Shown here: piece after piece, positions 1 to 10,886 of the stretch
Layout of the letters: the number at the start of each line of letters is the position of its first letter
Position numbering within the stretch: position 1 is the stretch's first letter
DNA from: Kalmusia sp. IMI 367209
Taxonomy: Eukaryota; Ascomycota; Dothideomycetes; Pleosporales; Didymosphaeriaceae
Assembly: GCA_027946365.1 (NCBI GenBank)
Contig: JAPEUQ010000011.1
Coordinates: 1,116,001 to 1,180,000 of the forward strand
Reading direction: 5' to 3'
DNA: 64,000 nt
Position numbers and translations under genes: made by a program
The notes under the pieces: model-generated
Told to the model about the DNA's origin: nothing
Databases searched by the model: none
The model's input: the letters and a program-made list of their open reading frames with translations, nothing else

Positions 1-816
1 AATCCAATGGGGATCTATCTGAACCAACGGAACTATTTCACGTCGCACAACAGTGGTTGGCTCACCAATGTGAATCGTGTGTTCCCGGGAGTTGCTGCTT
101 CCGACGGTGGTGGTGGCCCGGAGTTGTTGGCGTACAACATTTGGAATTACGTTTGGGGAAACAAATCTCAGGTGGACGTTGGACTCGATCTGCGTAAGTC
201 CGATATACTCGATGCTTAGAAGTCTACTAACCTTGCTACAGACACCCCCAGCAGCGGCGGTGAAACTTCGCTATGGTGCTACGCTGATTGGCGTCTTCCC
301 TACGTCGAGCGACTATCTAAGCTCTTGCAGCCCGATACCTTGAAGATTGACCCGGGAGAGCCTGGCAGCATCGAGACAACTTTCGTGGACAACACAATTC
401 CTTCCATCACTGTGGAGATGGGACTGGCAAAAGTGTGGAATGCATCGCTGATCGACAGGGTCTACGACTTTGTCAACCGCGTCTTGGATGACCTCCGTAT
501 CATACCCTCGAATACGACAGAAGCATATACGCCGGACCTCAGCAAGACATATATTGTGACTACTTTCCATGATTCGGTGGCAACGTATGGCGGGTTTGTG
601 GAGCAGCTCGTCTCCGTAGATGAGCCTGTCACAAAGGGACAACCCATCGCCAACGTCAGGAATGTATTTGGGGATATCTTGGAGACCTTATATTCGCCTG
701 AGACAGGCAGGATGTTTCAGTCGCCGCGCGATCCGAGCATCGAGCCTGGTGCCAGCGTGGGGCAAATCGCATACAATTCCACGGACCCCGAGTGTGCGGA
801 CGGGTGTATACTCTAG
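1..816 (+). CDS. AstE/AspA-type zinc deacylase (succinylglutamate desuccinylase/aspartoacylase-like), 5' partial
   Basis: The gene enters from the left edge in frame 1, so its N-terminus, including the first zinc-ligand motif expected of this family, lies outside the window. Two exons are visible, 1-193 and 242-816, around a 48-bp intron with a GTAAGT donor, a CTAAC branch site and a CAG acceptor. The exon 1 stretch with VNRVFPG matches the family's NR-FPG substrate-binding block. The codon spliced across the intron is a His in DLHTPSSGG, which fits the later zinc-binding His. The C-terminal third (VTKGQPIANV then SPETGRMF) is the barrel-sandwich segment seen in AstE/AspA proteins. Substrate cannot be told from sequence; fungal members are usually uncharacterised amide or acyl hydrolases. 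It converges on the next gene with only 69 bp between stop codons. Confidence 0.8.
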
Positions 817-885
817 ATACAATACATGCGAATAGTCTAGGGCAAATGATCCCGCCTCCTCATGCCATCTTACTATCAGGCACAG

Positions 886-1585
886 CTAACAAGTGCCCAA
901 AGACATAGTTGTCCCGAAGGTCCACCTCTCCATCTCAGGATCATCAATCGGGAGCCACGACCCTGGACTTGCATTGCTCTCCTCCCTTGCCTGGTACACA
1001 ATCTTCAACACCCCGGCCCCGCACTTCGACCCGACTATCTGGTCAGTAACTTCTTCGCCGAAGTGCTTGGAGAAGCGCCCGTCACTCGCACTTGGACCCT
1101 CAAGCGTGAGTCGATTCTGGGCTTGCATCGTGAAGCTGTCTGGCGGTGGATCAACGAAGCTATAAAACGCCGCGAAGTACAAGCGTTCTTTCGGAGCGAG
1201 ACGCGCGAGGCCTAGGAGGTCCATGCCGTAGGGGTTTACCCAGATTCGAGATGCAGGTGTAGAGGTGACGTTGAGGTAGACTGTGCAGTTTGTGCTAGCT
1301 TTCGTGATGGGTACTTTGTTCGCGGATCTAAGCAATGAAGGCTAGACGAGGAGAGTGAGAGTAAGAAGAGAACGTACTGCCTGGACCAACTTCAGGTTGA
1401 AAAGAGGGAAGAGAGTGGACAAGGAGTGGGTGGTTGTTCGTGCTAGTGCTGAGGGATGTTGACAGGATGTCCTCGGTGGAGAGGCATTGGGAGCCAGTGT
1501 GGTTCAAGGGAGTCAGGTGTATCCTCTGCGCAAATATCCCAGGAACGATGGGCAGCGCAATGATGCAGAGTTTTGATAAAAACAT
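886..1585 (-). CDS. DUF4360-type small secreted protein
   Basis: Two exons on the minus strand, 1585-1378 and 1313-886, give 211 residues. The ATG at 1585 opens a clear signal peptide (FLSKLCIIALPIVPGIFA), so the product is probably secreted. The intron is 64 bp, with a GTACGT donor and an AAAG acceptor. The more typical TTAG acceptor at 1328 breaks the frame. The chosen junction yields VGPGIPITKASTNC, which fits the GpG...R-NC pattern of DUF4360 proteins; the following CTVYLNV and the Tyr/Phe-rich strands also fit that beta-rich family. The C-terminal region holds further Cys residues. Function is unknown in the family. The acceptor is the weakest part of the model. Confidence 0.65.
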
Positions 1586-2019
1586 GATGAAGGATTAATT
1601 TTGGTCGTTGTTCTATGCTAGGGGGTTGTCGATGGGTTACAATGGTCATGCTGGCTACTAGATATACTGTGCAATGTTGCACTCAATTCAATTGTGTGTG
1701 TGGTCAATATATGGGTTCATATGGATAATTAGTGGTGGCCGTATATTCTTGTACTCGGCGCTTGTGAGGGCAATTTTGCGGATTGAACACACGGCGGACT
1801 CCGCAGCGGGTGGCAGCGGAGAAAGTTGCAGCTACCCCACTCTACCTTTGCTGAGTAAAGAGGGGGCCGCGGCTTCTGTCATCCCTGCACGATTCGCCGC
1901 TTCGACGCGACCAAATTCCTCAGTCATCCCCGCGCATCCTGCGCCTCCCTTCTCTTCTATATAATCCTAATGTATTTGCTTGCAGATGCAGACCAATGCC
2001 GACATAGCTCCCCGTGAGA
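1586..2019. promoter_or_regulatory. Divergent intergenic region, DUF4360 gene / MoaA gene
   Basis: 434 bp between two divergent starts. A TATATAA element lies at 1958-1964, 56 bp before the MoaA ATG. A TTGCAG at about 1980-1985 could be the acceptor of a leader intron. No coding signal is seen. Confidence 0.4.
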
Positions 2020-3403
2020 ATGGCGCCCATAGTCTCGATGCGGCCGAGCCCAACCGCCGCACGATGTCTTCATAACCAGCGTCTTGCCACGCCACGCACA
2101 TGGGCCTGGAGAGCGCGCAGAGGCCTTACGACAGGTGCTTCTGTGCGGGAGACGGGCGACGAGTACCATGAAGCTGTGATACCGTCTGTTTCCCCTGCGG
2201 GCTTGCAGCAGCGCAAGGAGGCGATACGCAATGCGAAACCTTTCTCCGCCTTCCTGACCGACTCATTCCATAGAGAGCACGACTACCTGCGGATAAGTAT
2301 CACGGAGCGATGCAATCTGCGCTGTCTATACTGCATGCCCGAAGGTAATGCGAGCCACCACAGCGAAGACTATGTGTGCTGATAGAGATTTAGAGGGTGT
2401 CCCGCTTTCGCCGCCTGCGCACATGCTTACCACCCCCGAGATCTTCTACCTTTCGTCGTTGTTCGTATCGCAAGGCGTGACTAAAATTCGCTTGACGGGC
2501 GGCGAGCCCACGGTACGCCGCGACATCGTCCCTTTAATGCAGTCGATCGGCTCTTTGCGATCCCACGGTCTGCGAGAGCTCGCTCTTACCACAAATGGAA
2601 TATCGCTACACCGGAAGCTTGATGCCATGGTCGAGGCGGGGTTGACGGGTGTCAATCTTAGTCTAGATACCTTAGACCCATTTCAATTCCAGATAATGAC
2701 GAGACGGAAAGGCTTCGATGCCGTCATGAAGTCAATCGACCGCATATTGGAGATGAAGAAGGTCGGCGCGAACATCAAGCTCAAGGTCAACTGTGTTGTT
2801 ATGCGAGGCTTGAACGAGCGAGACATCGTACCTTTTGTCGAATTGGGCCGCGAGAAAGAGATCGAGGTGCGTTTCATCGAGTACATGCCCTTTGGAGGCA
2901 ACAAGTGGAGTCAAGGCAAGATGATCAGCTTCCAAGAAATGTTGGACATAATAAGAGTGAAATATCCAGATCTGCGGGTGGTCCCTGGTCATAAGAATGA
3001 TACGAGCAAGACATACAAGGTTCCGGGCTTTGTTGGCAAGGTTGGCTTCATCTCGAGTATGACAAACGACTTCTGTGGGACGTGTAACCGGCTGCGTATC
3101 ACGAGCGATGGCAACCTGAAGGTTTGCTTGCATGGAAACGCCGAAGTATCCCTCCGCGATCTTCTACGAAAAGACAATAACGGCGATCCCATTGATCAAG
3201 AAGCCTTTGAGCGAATTAAGAAGATCGAGATAGACCGACGAGATGGTCTGCTTAGTGATGAGACGGTTCTTGGATGGGGACAGCGGGAGCAGGAGCTCTT
3301 GCAAGTCATAGGCGCAGCTGTCAAGCGGAAAGCCGAAAAGCACGCAGACATGGGCGACCTGGAGAACATGCAGAATAGGCCAATGATATTAGTTGGTGGG
3401 TAA
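2020..3403 (+). CDS. cnxABC: MoaA-type GTP 3',8-cyclase, molybdenum cofactor biosynthesis step 1
   Basis: Two exons, 2020-2344 and 2394-3403, encode 444 residues; the 49-bp intron (GTAATG...TTTAG) restores CMPEEGV. This radical-SAM enzyme converts GTP to the 3',8-cyclic intermediate used by MoaC. Visible ligands are the SAM-cluster Cys 98, 102 and 105 (CNLRCLYC) and the C-terminal cluster Cys 336, 339 and 353 (CGTCNR...KVCLHG). GGEP lies between them. The protein ends in the Gly-Gly pair (443-444) required by bacterial MoaA and human MOCS1A. The N-terminus is Arg/Ser-rich with RRGLTTGA, consistent with a mitochondrial presequence. ATG 2020 is the first in frame. A GT donor overlaps the last Gly codon and stop (GTAACG at 3400), so a spliced form fused to the downstream MoaC frame is possible, as in Aspergillus cnxABC. 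Confidence 0.9.
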
Positions 3404-3596
3404 CGCTTGGATTTTTGCTATTGTGGATGACTGTATGCCCTTACGACAAAATGGCGGTCAACTTTGCATAAAAGGCGTTCTTGCATTTCGACAAGGCACG
3501 GTCATTTTCGGATATAGACATGTTGCCTATATATGCCAATTTATACCCCAATACTCGTCTTTTCGTGAACACTCGCTGATTTCCTCAGACCAGTCA

Positions 3597-6326
3597 ATGC
3601 AGCACAATGCACCTCGTAATAACTCGCCCCGCGAAGACCTTCACCACCACAAAACACGACCTCCTCCAGTGCCTAGTGCTTCCCTTGTTCAACCTTGGTC
3701 TAGCATTCCGCCTCCACGATCCTTTCTCCATCGGTCTTTACTGCATTCCAGTCGTGCCCAGGCCACACGGGACTATCATAGGATCGTAGGGCGTGTTCGT
3801 AGAGAAACGACCCTTTTCCCTGACACTGTAGGCTCTCGCCTTGATGGCAAACTGTCGGTAAGAATGGCCTTGGAGGAGAAGATTACAGCACTAGAGACGC
3901 GCATTGAGTTCGAGACGGCACGGCGTCCTGTCGTGGACCACGAGAGGTTTCTAGCCTGGCAAGAAAACTTGAGGCCAGTAGCCGAAACGGACAAGATAAC
4001 CGCACGCGTAGTATGGCGAAGAAAACGGAAGATTGCAGCCGCCTCCCAAAAAGAGGAGGAGAAGCGGAAGGAGTCAGAAAGCAAGTGGCAAGCTAGAATT
4101 CTAGAGCTAGAGCTAACGCTCAACCGGTTCAAAACCCACCTAGCAAGGCTGGACGTAGTTGGCGAGCGGACGGGGCAGAAACTGCGAGAACTCGCGATCC
4201 AGAAGGAACAGTTGCAAAAACAGGAAGCGAGGCTGCTCGAGACAAGACGAGAGGACCGAGCAGCGCGTCTTCAAAGATTGGCTGCGAGGAAGGCGAGTAG
4301 AGAGGGGAGAGATCAATCAGCAGCGGACCCGACTATCATTGATCTCACAGCGCGTAGAGAGGCGCTGAACGAATCGATACAGCGAAAGCAAGAATTGTAT
4401 GCGGAACCGCAATTATATCGCAATTGGAAAGGAAAGAAATCCCTGCAACAGAAGGAAGGGGGCACGAAAACGCAGAACAGTCAGGACGGAGAGGCGCAAA
4501 CTGAAAAGCTCCAGGCACGTCAAGAGGGCCAGAAAAAGCCTCTTCCAAAAACATCATCTGAGGGGCAGCAAACACAGGGCGACGTTGCCAAAGAAGCCAA
4601 TGCTGATCCTCGGCTGAGCGCTATGATGCCCAAGCCAAAAGAGCTCATCGTAGAGACTAGGTTGCATCAATTGCAAGACATCTCGCAGTCGGTCTCGATT
4701 CTAAAGAAAGTCAATGCTAAGAGTCAGCCCAGTGCCGCAAGTGCAGCGACTACCAAGGTCGAAGAGATGCTTCGGGGGTTGGAAAGAGATATTAGTGACC
4801 CATCACCAAGAGAAGCTGAGCAACAGCAAGAACAACAAGATGAGGCAAAAATCACTCCAATGGCTAAACCGTCAATCGATCGCTTTGAGAACGAGGATCC
4901 AGGCCGAGCACCAAAGAAAGATGCAGTATTCAGCGAGTCGAAACAATTCACACCCTTTCCAGCTGCCTGGCCAGAACCACAGGCATTAGAAACATTGTCA
5001 ACGCTCAGTCTAACGGAACAACTAAGAGCTCAACTCACTTCCTCCGACGAAGTCAAGATCGACGCTGATTTGACCATCGATATGGAGGCGGACGTGCCAG
5101 ACCTGCAAAACCAGATTTTCCAGCTTAGCAAAAAGTTAAAGAGCGCGTATCCAATGATGGACACGTTGCCCTACGATGTATGGACTTCAAATAAGCGCAA
5201 AACGTTGCAAATATGGTTAAAGATTCTCGTACGCAAGTGGCAGACGCGATCTGACAGTGTGAACAAGAGTGCAATTACTACGCCAGACGTCAGCCTAGAT
5301 GTGAGGGCTTTACTAGATCAGATGGTGCTTGATCATGATCTCGATAAGCAAGCTGCAGGTCGGATGGTAAAGAGATGGGCGGAAATATTCGAAAGGAAAG
5401 AGGAGAGGAGACTGGGAACTGAGCTGAAAGAGTCAGCGGAGCCTGTCGAGGAATTTGATTGGGACGAGCACTGGGATACCGGTTTGGGTTGGCTCAGAGA
5501 TGAAGTTGAAGCTATGAATAAAGCGATAACGTCGGAAGCCGCCAAACCGGATTTCATCAATTTAGCACCGACTGTCACGAACAATGATGTCTTACCAGAG
5601 GATGTGCCGTTTAGCTGGAAAATGGAAAAGAGCCAAGGCTATCAAAAGGCAGATACTGCCAGAGGATACTGCACGCTCGCGTCGAAGAGGCACTACTCGA
5701 CGTCCCCTCGACCGCCAGTTAATCATAAATCCACACTGTCCACAAAATCAAAGTCTCCGGTTCCCAAAGACGCGAAGCCTTCGAGCTCATCTGAGCCAAC
5801 ACTGCCACATCTCACGCCCTCCGGCTCCGCACACATGGTCTCCATATCCAACAAAAGCCACACCGTCCGCACCGCCATTGCTGTAGGCTCAGTCCACTTC
5901 TCCAATCCTACTCCTCTTACGCTCATCCGCTCCAATGCTGTCAAGAAGGGCGACGTGCTCTCCGTCTCGCGCATCGCCGGCATAATGGCAGCCAAGAAAT
6001 GTCCTGATCTCGTTCCGCTCTGTCACCCGATCATGCTGACTCACGTCGGCGTAGACCTACATGTCTTTGATGAGCAGGGAAGCGGCTTTGGTGGCGTAGA
6101 AGTCGAGGCTAGAGTTCAGTGCGAGGGACAGACGGGCGTGGAGATGGAAGCGCTAACGAGTGTTATGGGTGCAGCATTGAGTGTGGTAGATATGTGTAAG
6201 GCGGTAGATAAGGGGATGGTGGTGCAGAATGTGAGAGTCGTTTTGAAAGAAGGAGGAAGGAGCGGGACGTGGATAGAAGAAGGTTGGAAAAGTACCATGG
6301 ACAAGGACAGAGAGGACCATATGTAA
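3597..6326 (+). CDS. cnxABC: MoaC-type cyclic pyranopterin synthase domain behind a long coiled-coil extension
   Basis: One open frame; the first ATG is at 3597 (909 residues), but the frame is open from before 3400. Residues about 735-905 are a complete MoaC domain: HMVSISNKS, the KKGDVL...IAGIMAAKKCPD block, PLCHPI, and MEALTSV...DMCKAVDKGM. MoaC turns the 3',8-cyclic GTP intermediate into cyclic pyranopterin monophosphate. Residues 1-734 are not recognised: an Arg/Ser-rich start (SFLHRSLLHSSRAQ), strong coiled coil at about 90-300, Gln/Lys-rich linkers, and a Trp-containing segment (EFDWDEHWDTGLGW). RHYSTS just before MoaC resembles a mitochondrial processing site. It probably belongs to the same locus as the MoaA frame, either fused by an intron from 3400 to 3517 or 3676 (both keep phase) or as a second cistron. 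An additional undetected intron inside the extension cannot be excluded. Confidence 0.8.
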   Translation: MQHNAPRNNSPREDLHHHKTRPPPVPSASLVQPWSSIPPPRSFLHRSLLHSSRAQATRDYHRIVGRVRRETTLFPDTVGSRLDGKLSVRMALEEKITALETRIEFETARRPVVDHERFLAWQENLRPVAETDKITARVVWRRKRKIAAASQKEEEKRKESESKWQARILELELTLNRFKTHLARLDVVGERTGQKLRELAIQKEQLQKQEARLLETRREDRAARLQRLAARKASREGRDQSAADPTIIDLTARREALNESIQRKQELYAEPQLYRNWKGKKSLQQKEGGTKTQNSQDGEAQTEKLQARQEGQKKPLPKTSSEGQQTQGDVAKEANADPRLSAMMPKPKELIVETRLHQLQDISQSVSILKKVNAKSQPSAASAATTKVEEMLRGLERDISDPSPREAEQQQEQQDEAKITPMAKPSIDRFENEDPGRAPKKDAVFSESKQFTPFPAAWPEPQALETLSTLSLTEQLRAQLTSSDEVKIDADLTIDMEADVPDLQNQIFQLSKKLKSAYPMMDTLPYDVWTSNKRKTLQIWLKILVRKWQTRSDSVNKSAITTPDVSLDVRALLDQMVLDHDLDKQAAGRMVKRWAEIFERKEERRLGTELKESAEPVEEFDWDEHWDTGLGWLRDEVEAMNKAITSEAAKPDFINLAPTVTNNDVLPEDVPFSWKMEKSQGYQKADTARGYCTLASKRHYSTSPRPPVNHKSTLSTKSKSPVPKDAKPSSSSEPTLPHLTPSGSAHMVSISNKSHTVRTAIAVGSVHFSNPTPLTLIRSNAVKKGDVLSVSRIAGIMAAKKCPDLVPLCHPIMLTHVGVDLHVFDEQGSGFGGVEVEARVQCEGQTGVEMEALTSVMGAALSVVDMCKAVDKGMVVQNVRVVLKEGGRSGTWIEEGWKSTMDKDREDHM

Positions 6327-6618
6327 GGAATGTGTGTACACCAAGTCAATGTCTGTATTATAGTACATATAGCATAGGGCTAGCGCACTATTTGAAATGA
6401 CGAGCTCGTCTATCTGATCACAGAGGGACAGGGCAAGTAATTTACTAGTCCACCATCACCACTGCCACCTTCCAGAAGTGCTCTTACCATTCTGGAAGGA
6501 AAGCGTGATTCGTGATGACGATGACTCGGCTCATGCGGTGGTCTTGATCCAGACCGACTCTCAGCGTTGCGTCTACACCACACCGCCTCGTCATCATCAT
6601 CTCTATATAATAGCGGTA

Positions 6619-7811
6619 ATGTCGTCTTCGGCTTTGCACCAAGCGCATGAACTCGCCACACTCCCGTCCCACGATCCTGAGGCTGTCCTACCACCCTCAA
6701 CCGGCAGAGCTACTCAGCTCACAAGGTTCGGACGCTTGCGTCAACGCTTTCCCAAGTTGTTATTGCGTTCATCCGGAAATCTTTGCCCCTTCAGCAGACA
6801 CGAAAGCTTCCGCGAACGCCTGCCGAATTTTCGGCCGCCCAAATGCCCAGATCAACCGACCTTCAAGCAATGGTTTCGTGTCTGCTGGCTGGACGTCGTT
6901 ACGCAACTCACCTGCACGTTTATCGCTCTGATCATCTATCTAACCGCATCGCCGCTTATGCCTCGATACTTTCCGTTGTACCAAGGCATCTACTCGACGC
7001 CGTGGGGCCTGAAGCATGGGAAGCCATACATGAGTGAATACATCACTACGTTGGTGAGCGCTATCATCAGTTTTGTTGTGCCGCTACTTGTAATGGGTGC
7101 GATATCGATGTGGATGGTGAAGAGTTTTTTGGGATGGGAATGCAGCAGTGAGCATTAAACTTCTACTCCGTCCTACAATTTACTTTCATTGCATTAGAAT
7201 AATAGCAAGACTAAATCCTCTGGAAACAGATCATGGGCCTCGGATATGCCCTCGCAACGGCGACTCTATTCCAGTCAATCATCAAATGGATCATTGGCGG
7301 ACTCCGCCCGCACTTCCTCTCCCTCTGCAATCCACCCATCCCACCACATTACGGAGGCAAAGGGCCTCACGACATATAGTACACGTCAGAAGTCTGCAGA
7401 GGTGATGCAAATCAGCTCCGCGAAGTTCAAATGAGTTTCCCCTCGGGCCATGCGTGTGCCGCCTTTGCTGGCTTCGGTTTTCTCGCTCTCTATCTGAACG
7501 CCAAATTTAGGATCTTTGGCCACAAATCAGACCAGGAAGAGCCCGCTAGTATCCATGCTAAAGAAAGAATAGACGCAAAGGTGCCTGGCAGAGGAAGAAT
7601 CCCGCATTGCAGATTGGGTTTATTCGTTTTACCGCTGTTGTTCGCGGTAATCATTGCGGCGAGCAAAGTGAGGGATGGGTGGCATCATCCAGTAGACGTG
7701 ATAACAGGAGCAATTGTCGGGAGTCTGTTTGCTATCATGGGATATCGCATGGTGTATAAGAGTGTGTGGAATCAAGAGACAAACCACTTGGCGAGGGAGG
7801 TGTATGAGTGA
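6619..7811 (+). pseudogene. PAP2 lipid phosphatase (DPP1/LPP-like), broken by a frameshift and an in-frame TAG
   Basis: Exons 6619-7147 and 7230-7811 around an 82-bp intron (GTGAGC...ACAG). All three PAP2 motifs are present: KWIIGGLRP (motif 1), SFPSGHA (motif 2) and SKVRDGWHHPVD (motif 3), with several membrane segments. The family removes phosphate from diacylglycerol pyrophosphate or phosphatidate. Two lesions interrupt it. The six-T run at 7125-7130 is one base too long: with five Ts the frame gives SFWDGNAA joined to IMGLGYALATATLF. TAG at 7377-7379 stands where relatives have an aromatic residue before YT, and no GT donor lies nearby to splice it out. Corrected length would be 369 codons, normal for the family. 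The intact motifs suggest either very recent inactivation or sequence error. Confidence 0.85.
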
Positions 7812-8041
7812 ATCTCGAAGCATTAACTTGATTGAGAGTTGTGTATCGTAAGGATTGGGTCGCGTGGTCTTAAATCCCCGTGGAATTATTTCGCTTACTT
7901 CTTAAGGTATTTCATTGCGTTGCTAGTCTATTGATAGAAACATTGCTTTGTTCTTGTAGCTAGTCAGGCAAAGGTCCCAGATACAGTCAACTGAGTGAGC
8001 GTTTGGGATGCTCCGCACCTTCAGGTCTTCTTACATCTCCT

Positions 8042-10144
8042 CTAGGCCTTCGTCTCAGGGTGGCCCTTTTCCCCGATAGCTTCAACGCTCTCATCGGTAG
8101 CAGGAATGCCTTCAATCTGCAAGCCTTCCTCCCGAATAGCAGCTTGTTGTTCTTCCGTAAGATCTTCCTCACTTAGTGTAATCTTCGGTCCGGTAAACCA
8201 CTTCCGCGCATCTGCAATACGTCAGCACATGTACCTACAAGTTTCACGAAACCCTTACCGATGAAATAGTACGCCAACGAACCACCCCAAACTGCACAGT
8301 TAACAACCACGGTATAATTCATCGTTTCAGGGGTCGGATTCGGTCCACCCGCCGGAAACATCGCCAACACAATGCCGAAAATCAGAAACACGATAGCAAG
8401 CCAGCCGATCGGGCGCGAGAGCTTGTCACCCGTATAGACCGGTCCGGGTTTGAACTTCTTCTGGCCCCAGACGAGACGGCAGAGAATGGGCGTCCCCCAC
8501 GCGACATTGTTGGCGGCGACGGCGAGGGAGAAGAGGGCTGAGGCAGCGGCAGGCGCAATGAGACAGAGGAGACCAAGAGTGAGGGCGACCAGGACGCAAC
8601 CCCAGACTGCACGGACGGGAATGAGGAGGCGGGGGGAGACGCGGCGGAAGAATTTGGAGAAGGGGAAGGCGCCATCGCGAGAGAAGGCCTTCAAGCATCA
8701 GCAATATTCTTTAAAACTCATTAGCGAGCGAGAAGATGTTATGTACGCACCCAGCTTTGTCGGCTGACTGCTACGAGGATGCTCAGGCCCATGAGGAATT
8801 GGACGATGAAGAGGAGACTCATGAGTCCCAGAGCGCCTTTCTTGCCGAGTGCGTCGTAGTAGATTTGAGCCATTGGCTGACCGTAGGGGGAGCCGAGGAG
8901 GGACTCGATGTCGGGCGACATGCACGCTGCGAGTACGATGCAGATTATCCAGCCGAAGAACCAGCAGCTGCCGATGCTATGGCAGTGATCAATTCCCGCC
9001 TTGAGCACATTCCATCCCACACGTAACCACTTACCTCATCAGGATACCGTAAGGAACGGCTTTGGTTGCGTTGGAAGCTTCCTCGGACATATGCACGCAC
9101 GAGTCAAACCCTCCAATCGTCCAAATAGGACTCAGCCACGTGAGAAACCAAGCAAATCCAGGAGACCAGGTAGTCAGATTTTCTGTTGCGCTGAATATGT
9201 ATTTTGCGCTGTTTCGCTCGCTCGCTCGTCCAATGGGGAGTGCTATGATCGTCGCGGTGATAAGGATGAAGTTTGCCCTGATCGAGAGATCAATACTATC
9301 TTTGCATTTAAGTTAGGAAGGGGCATCGTGTTACTCACACAACGAAAACAGTCTGCAACTTGGCCATGGCTTTCGAGATCGTAGACGCTAGCACGCCATG
9401 GACTAGCACGCAGCACATGAACACAACATATACGATGCCGTTGGAGGGCTCCCAATTGCCGTCTCGTGCAATCACAATGACGGAGACAAACATAAGCGCG
9501 AAGCCGTAGTCAATCGAACACAAGCCGCCGACAAGCCCTAGTGTGTTGCTATATCCAACGAGAAAGGATAAGGCGTTGCGAGTCTTTGGACTGGCGAAGT
9601 AATGGGCTGTTCAGTATTAGCACGAAATCTCAACGAGATGTCAATGTCCCATACTCCACCAGTAAAGGCCGCCCGATGTAGGCATTGCGGATCCCAAATC
9701 TGCCATTGCAAGTCCAACGACGAAGATGAACGCGCTGGCAGTGAACCATCCCTTGTGCTATCAGTACCTTACATGTAGTTCCCAACATCATTCGACATAC
9801 CCAAACAAGTCCTGCAGGTCCCGCAGGTAGCGAATATGCAAGGGTCGAGGCTATTGATGGGAGGAGCCCCATTATCGAGAACGCGATGCCTGGATGAATA
9901 TCAGACACTGGCTCTATTGGAAACAGAGAACTATGGCATACCGAAGACCTCAAGGATTCCAAAGTTCCTTCGCAGCTCCTGCTTGTAGCCTAACTTCGCT
10001 GCACTGATGTTATTATCATCACCTCCGTCGAAGGTATCATGGCATACCCAAGACCGCAGCATCGCTCTCATCTGATAGGCCCTCTGCAACCCCCGTCAAA
10101 GAGCCTTGCCTCTCCGCATCGTATTTAGGAACTTCTTCAGCCAT
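8042..10144 (-). CDS. APC-superfamily amino acid/GABA/choline permease
   Basis: Nine exons on the minus strand (10144-10048, 9998-9942, 9889-9801, 9751-9655, 9606-9339, 9277-9035, 8976-8751, 8688-8259, 8211-8042) join without any phase conflict into 558 residues. The N-terminus is hydrophilic and acidic (EEVPKYDAERQG), followed by about 12 hydrophobic segments. TSGGLYWW after the third segment and GGFDSCVHMSEEASNA in the middle are typical of the fungal GABA/choline permease group (Uga4, Hnm1, Bat1-like). It should be a plasma- or vacuolar-membrane importer of GABA, an amino acid or choline; sequence alone does not decide. The C-terminal tail is acidic and Glu/Lys-rich, a usual site for ubiquitin-driven turnover. 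It converges with the PAP2 gene over 230 bp. Confidence 0.9.
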
Positions 10145-10886
10145 GTTGGAAGCTCGAGCGAGACTTTTTCTCACAACAATTCAGTGCTCAAAGAGACGAC
10201 GTAGATGAAGAACTTTAAGAAGTTGTCGATCTACGCCTCGTTACACAATGCAGCTCTACCCCTCCCATCTTATCGTTCTCGACCGACCTGCATGCATGCG
10301 TATCTGCAGCAACCCCCTCTTATCATTGGTATCTTGACGATAAGGCGGCTTCACTGTTCACGTAACCTGCCTCGGTTAGGACATGGCTGCGACCTATCTG
10401 TAGACGGCAATCTGCTGCAATCTGCTGCACGCTTCGCGTGTACCGCCTTGAAGGGGTTAGGGCGCTGTGGGGGAGGGCAGGGGGCTGGAGCGAAGGCGGA
10501 ATTGGTCCGTTGGTGGTGATACGTCACCAAGCAGGGGCGGCAGTAGATAGAGATGTAGATTGGACTTGAGAAAGCGCGCGGGTGAGTAGTAAAAGAGCGA
10601 CACAGCGTGTGGGGCCATATCTGGATGCTTGATCGCGGGTTACCTTTAGCGTATATGCGGAGAAGCTTGTCGCCAACTTCGACGGTGAGATCAAGCTTAT
10701 AGCAATAGAAGACAGCGATTATTCCTACTCTCTGCTTTACAAAAAACAAAGCCTAAAGTGATATCGGGTGAGAAGCGCAGTTTCGTGCTCAAATGGAAAA
10801 ACGATTTCCGGAACTCAACTGAGAGATACTAGCAAATCAAACGCCCTAGAGTACACCCAGCCTGATGTGGTAAGACGTATTCTCAT
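10145..10886. other. Intergenic, upstream of the permease
   Basis: 742 bp between the permease start and the CASP stop, both on the minus strand. It holds the permease promoter and the CASP 3' end. Frames of up to about 130 codons exist on both strands, but their composition is unlike protein and no motif is seen. Confidence 0.5.

Noticed and set aside
1328..1377. 50-bp intron with a TTAG acceptor in the DUF4360 gene
   Set aside because: The exon phases disagree (phase 1 versus 2); the AAAG acceptor at 1314 restores both frame and the family motif.
9181..9384. Plus-strand frames across the permease
   Set aside because: Shadows of the nine-exon minus-strand gene, whose phases all close.
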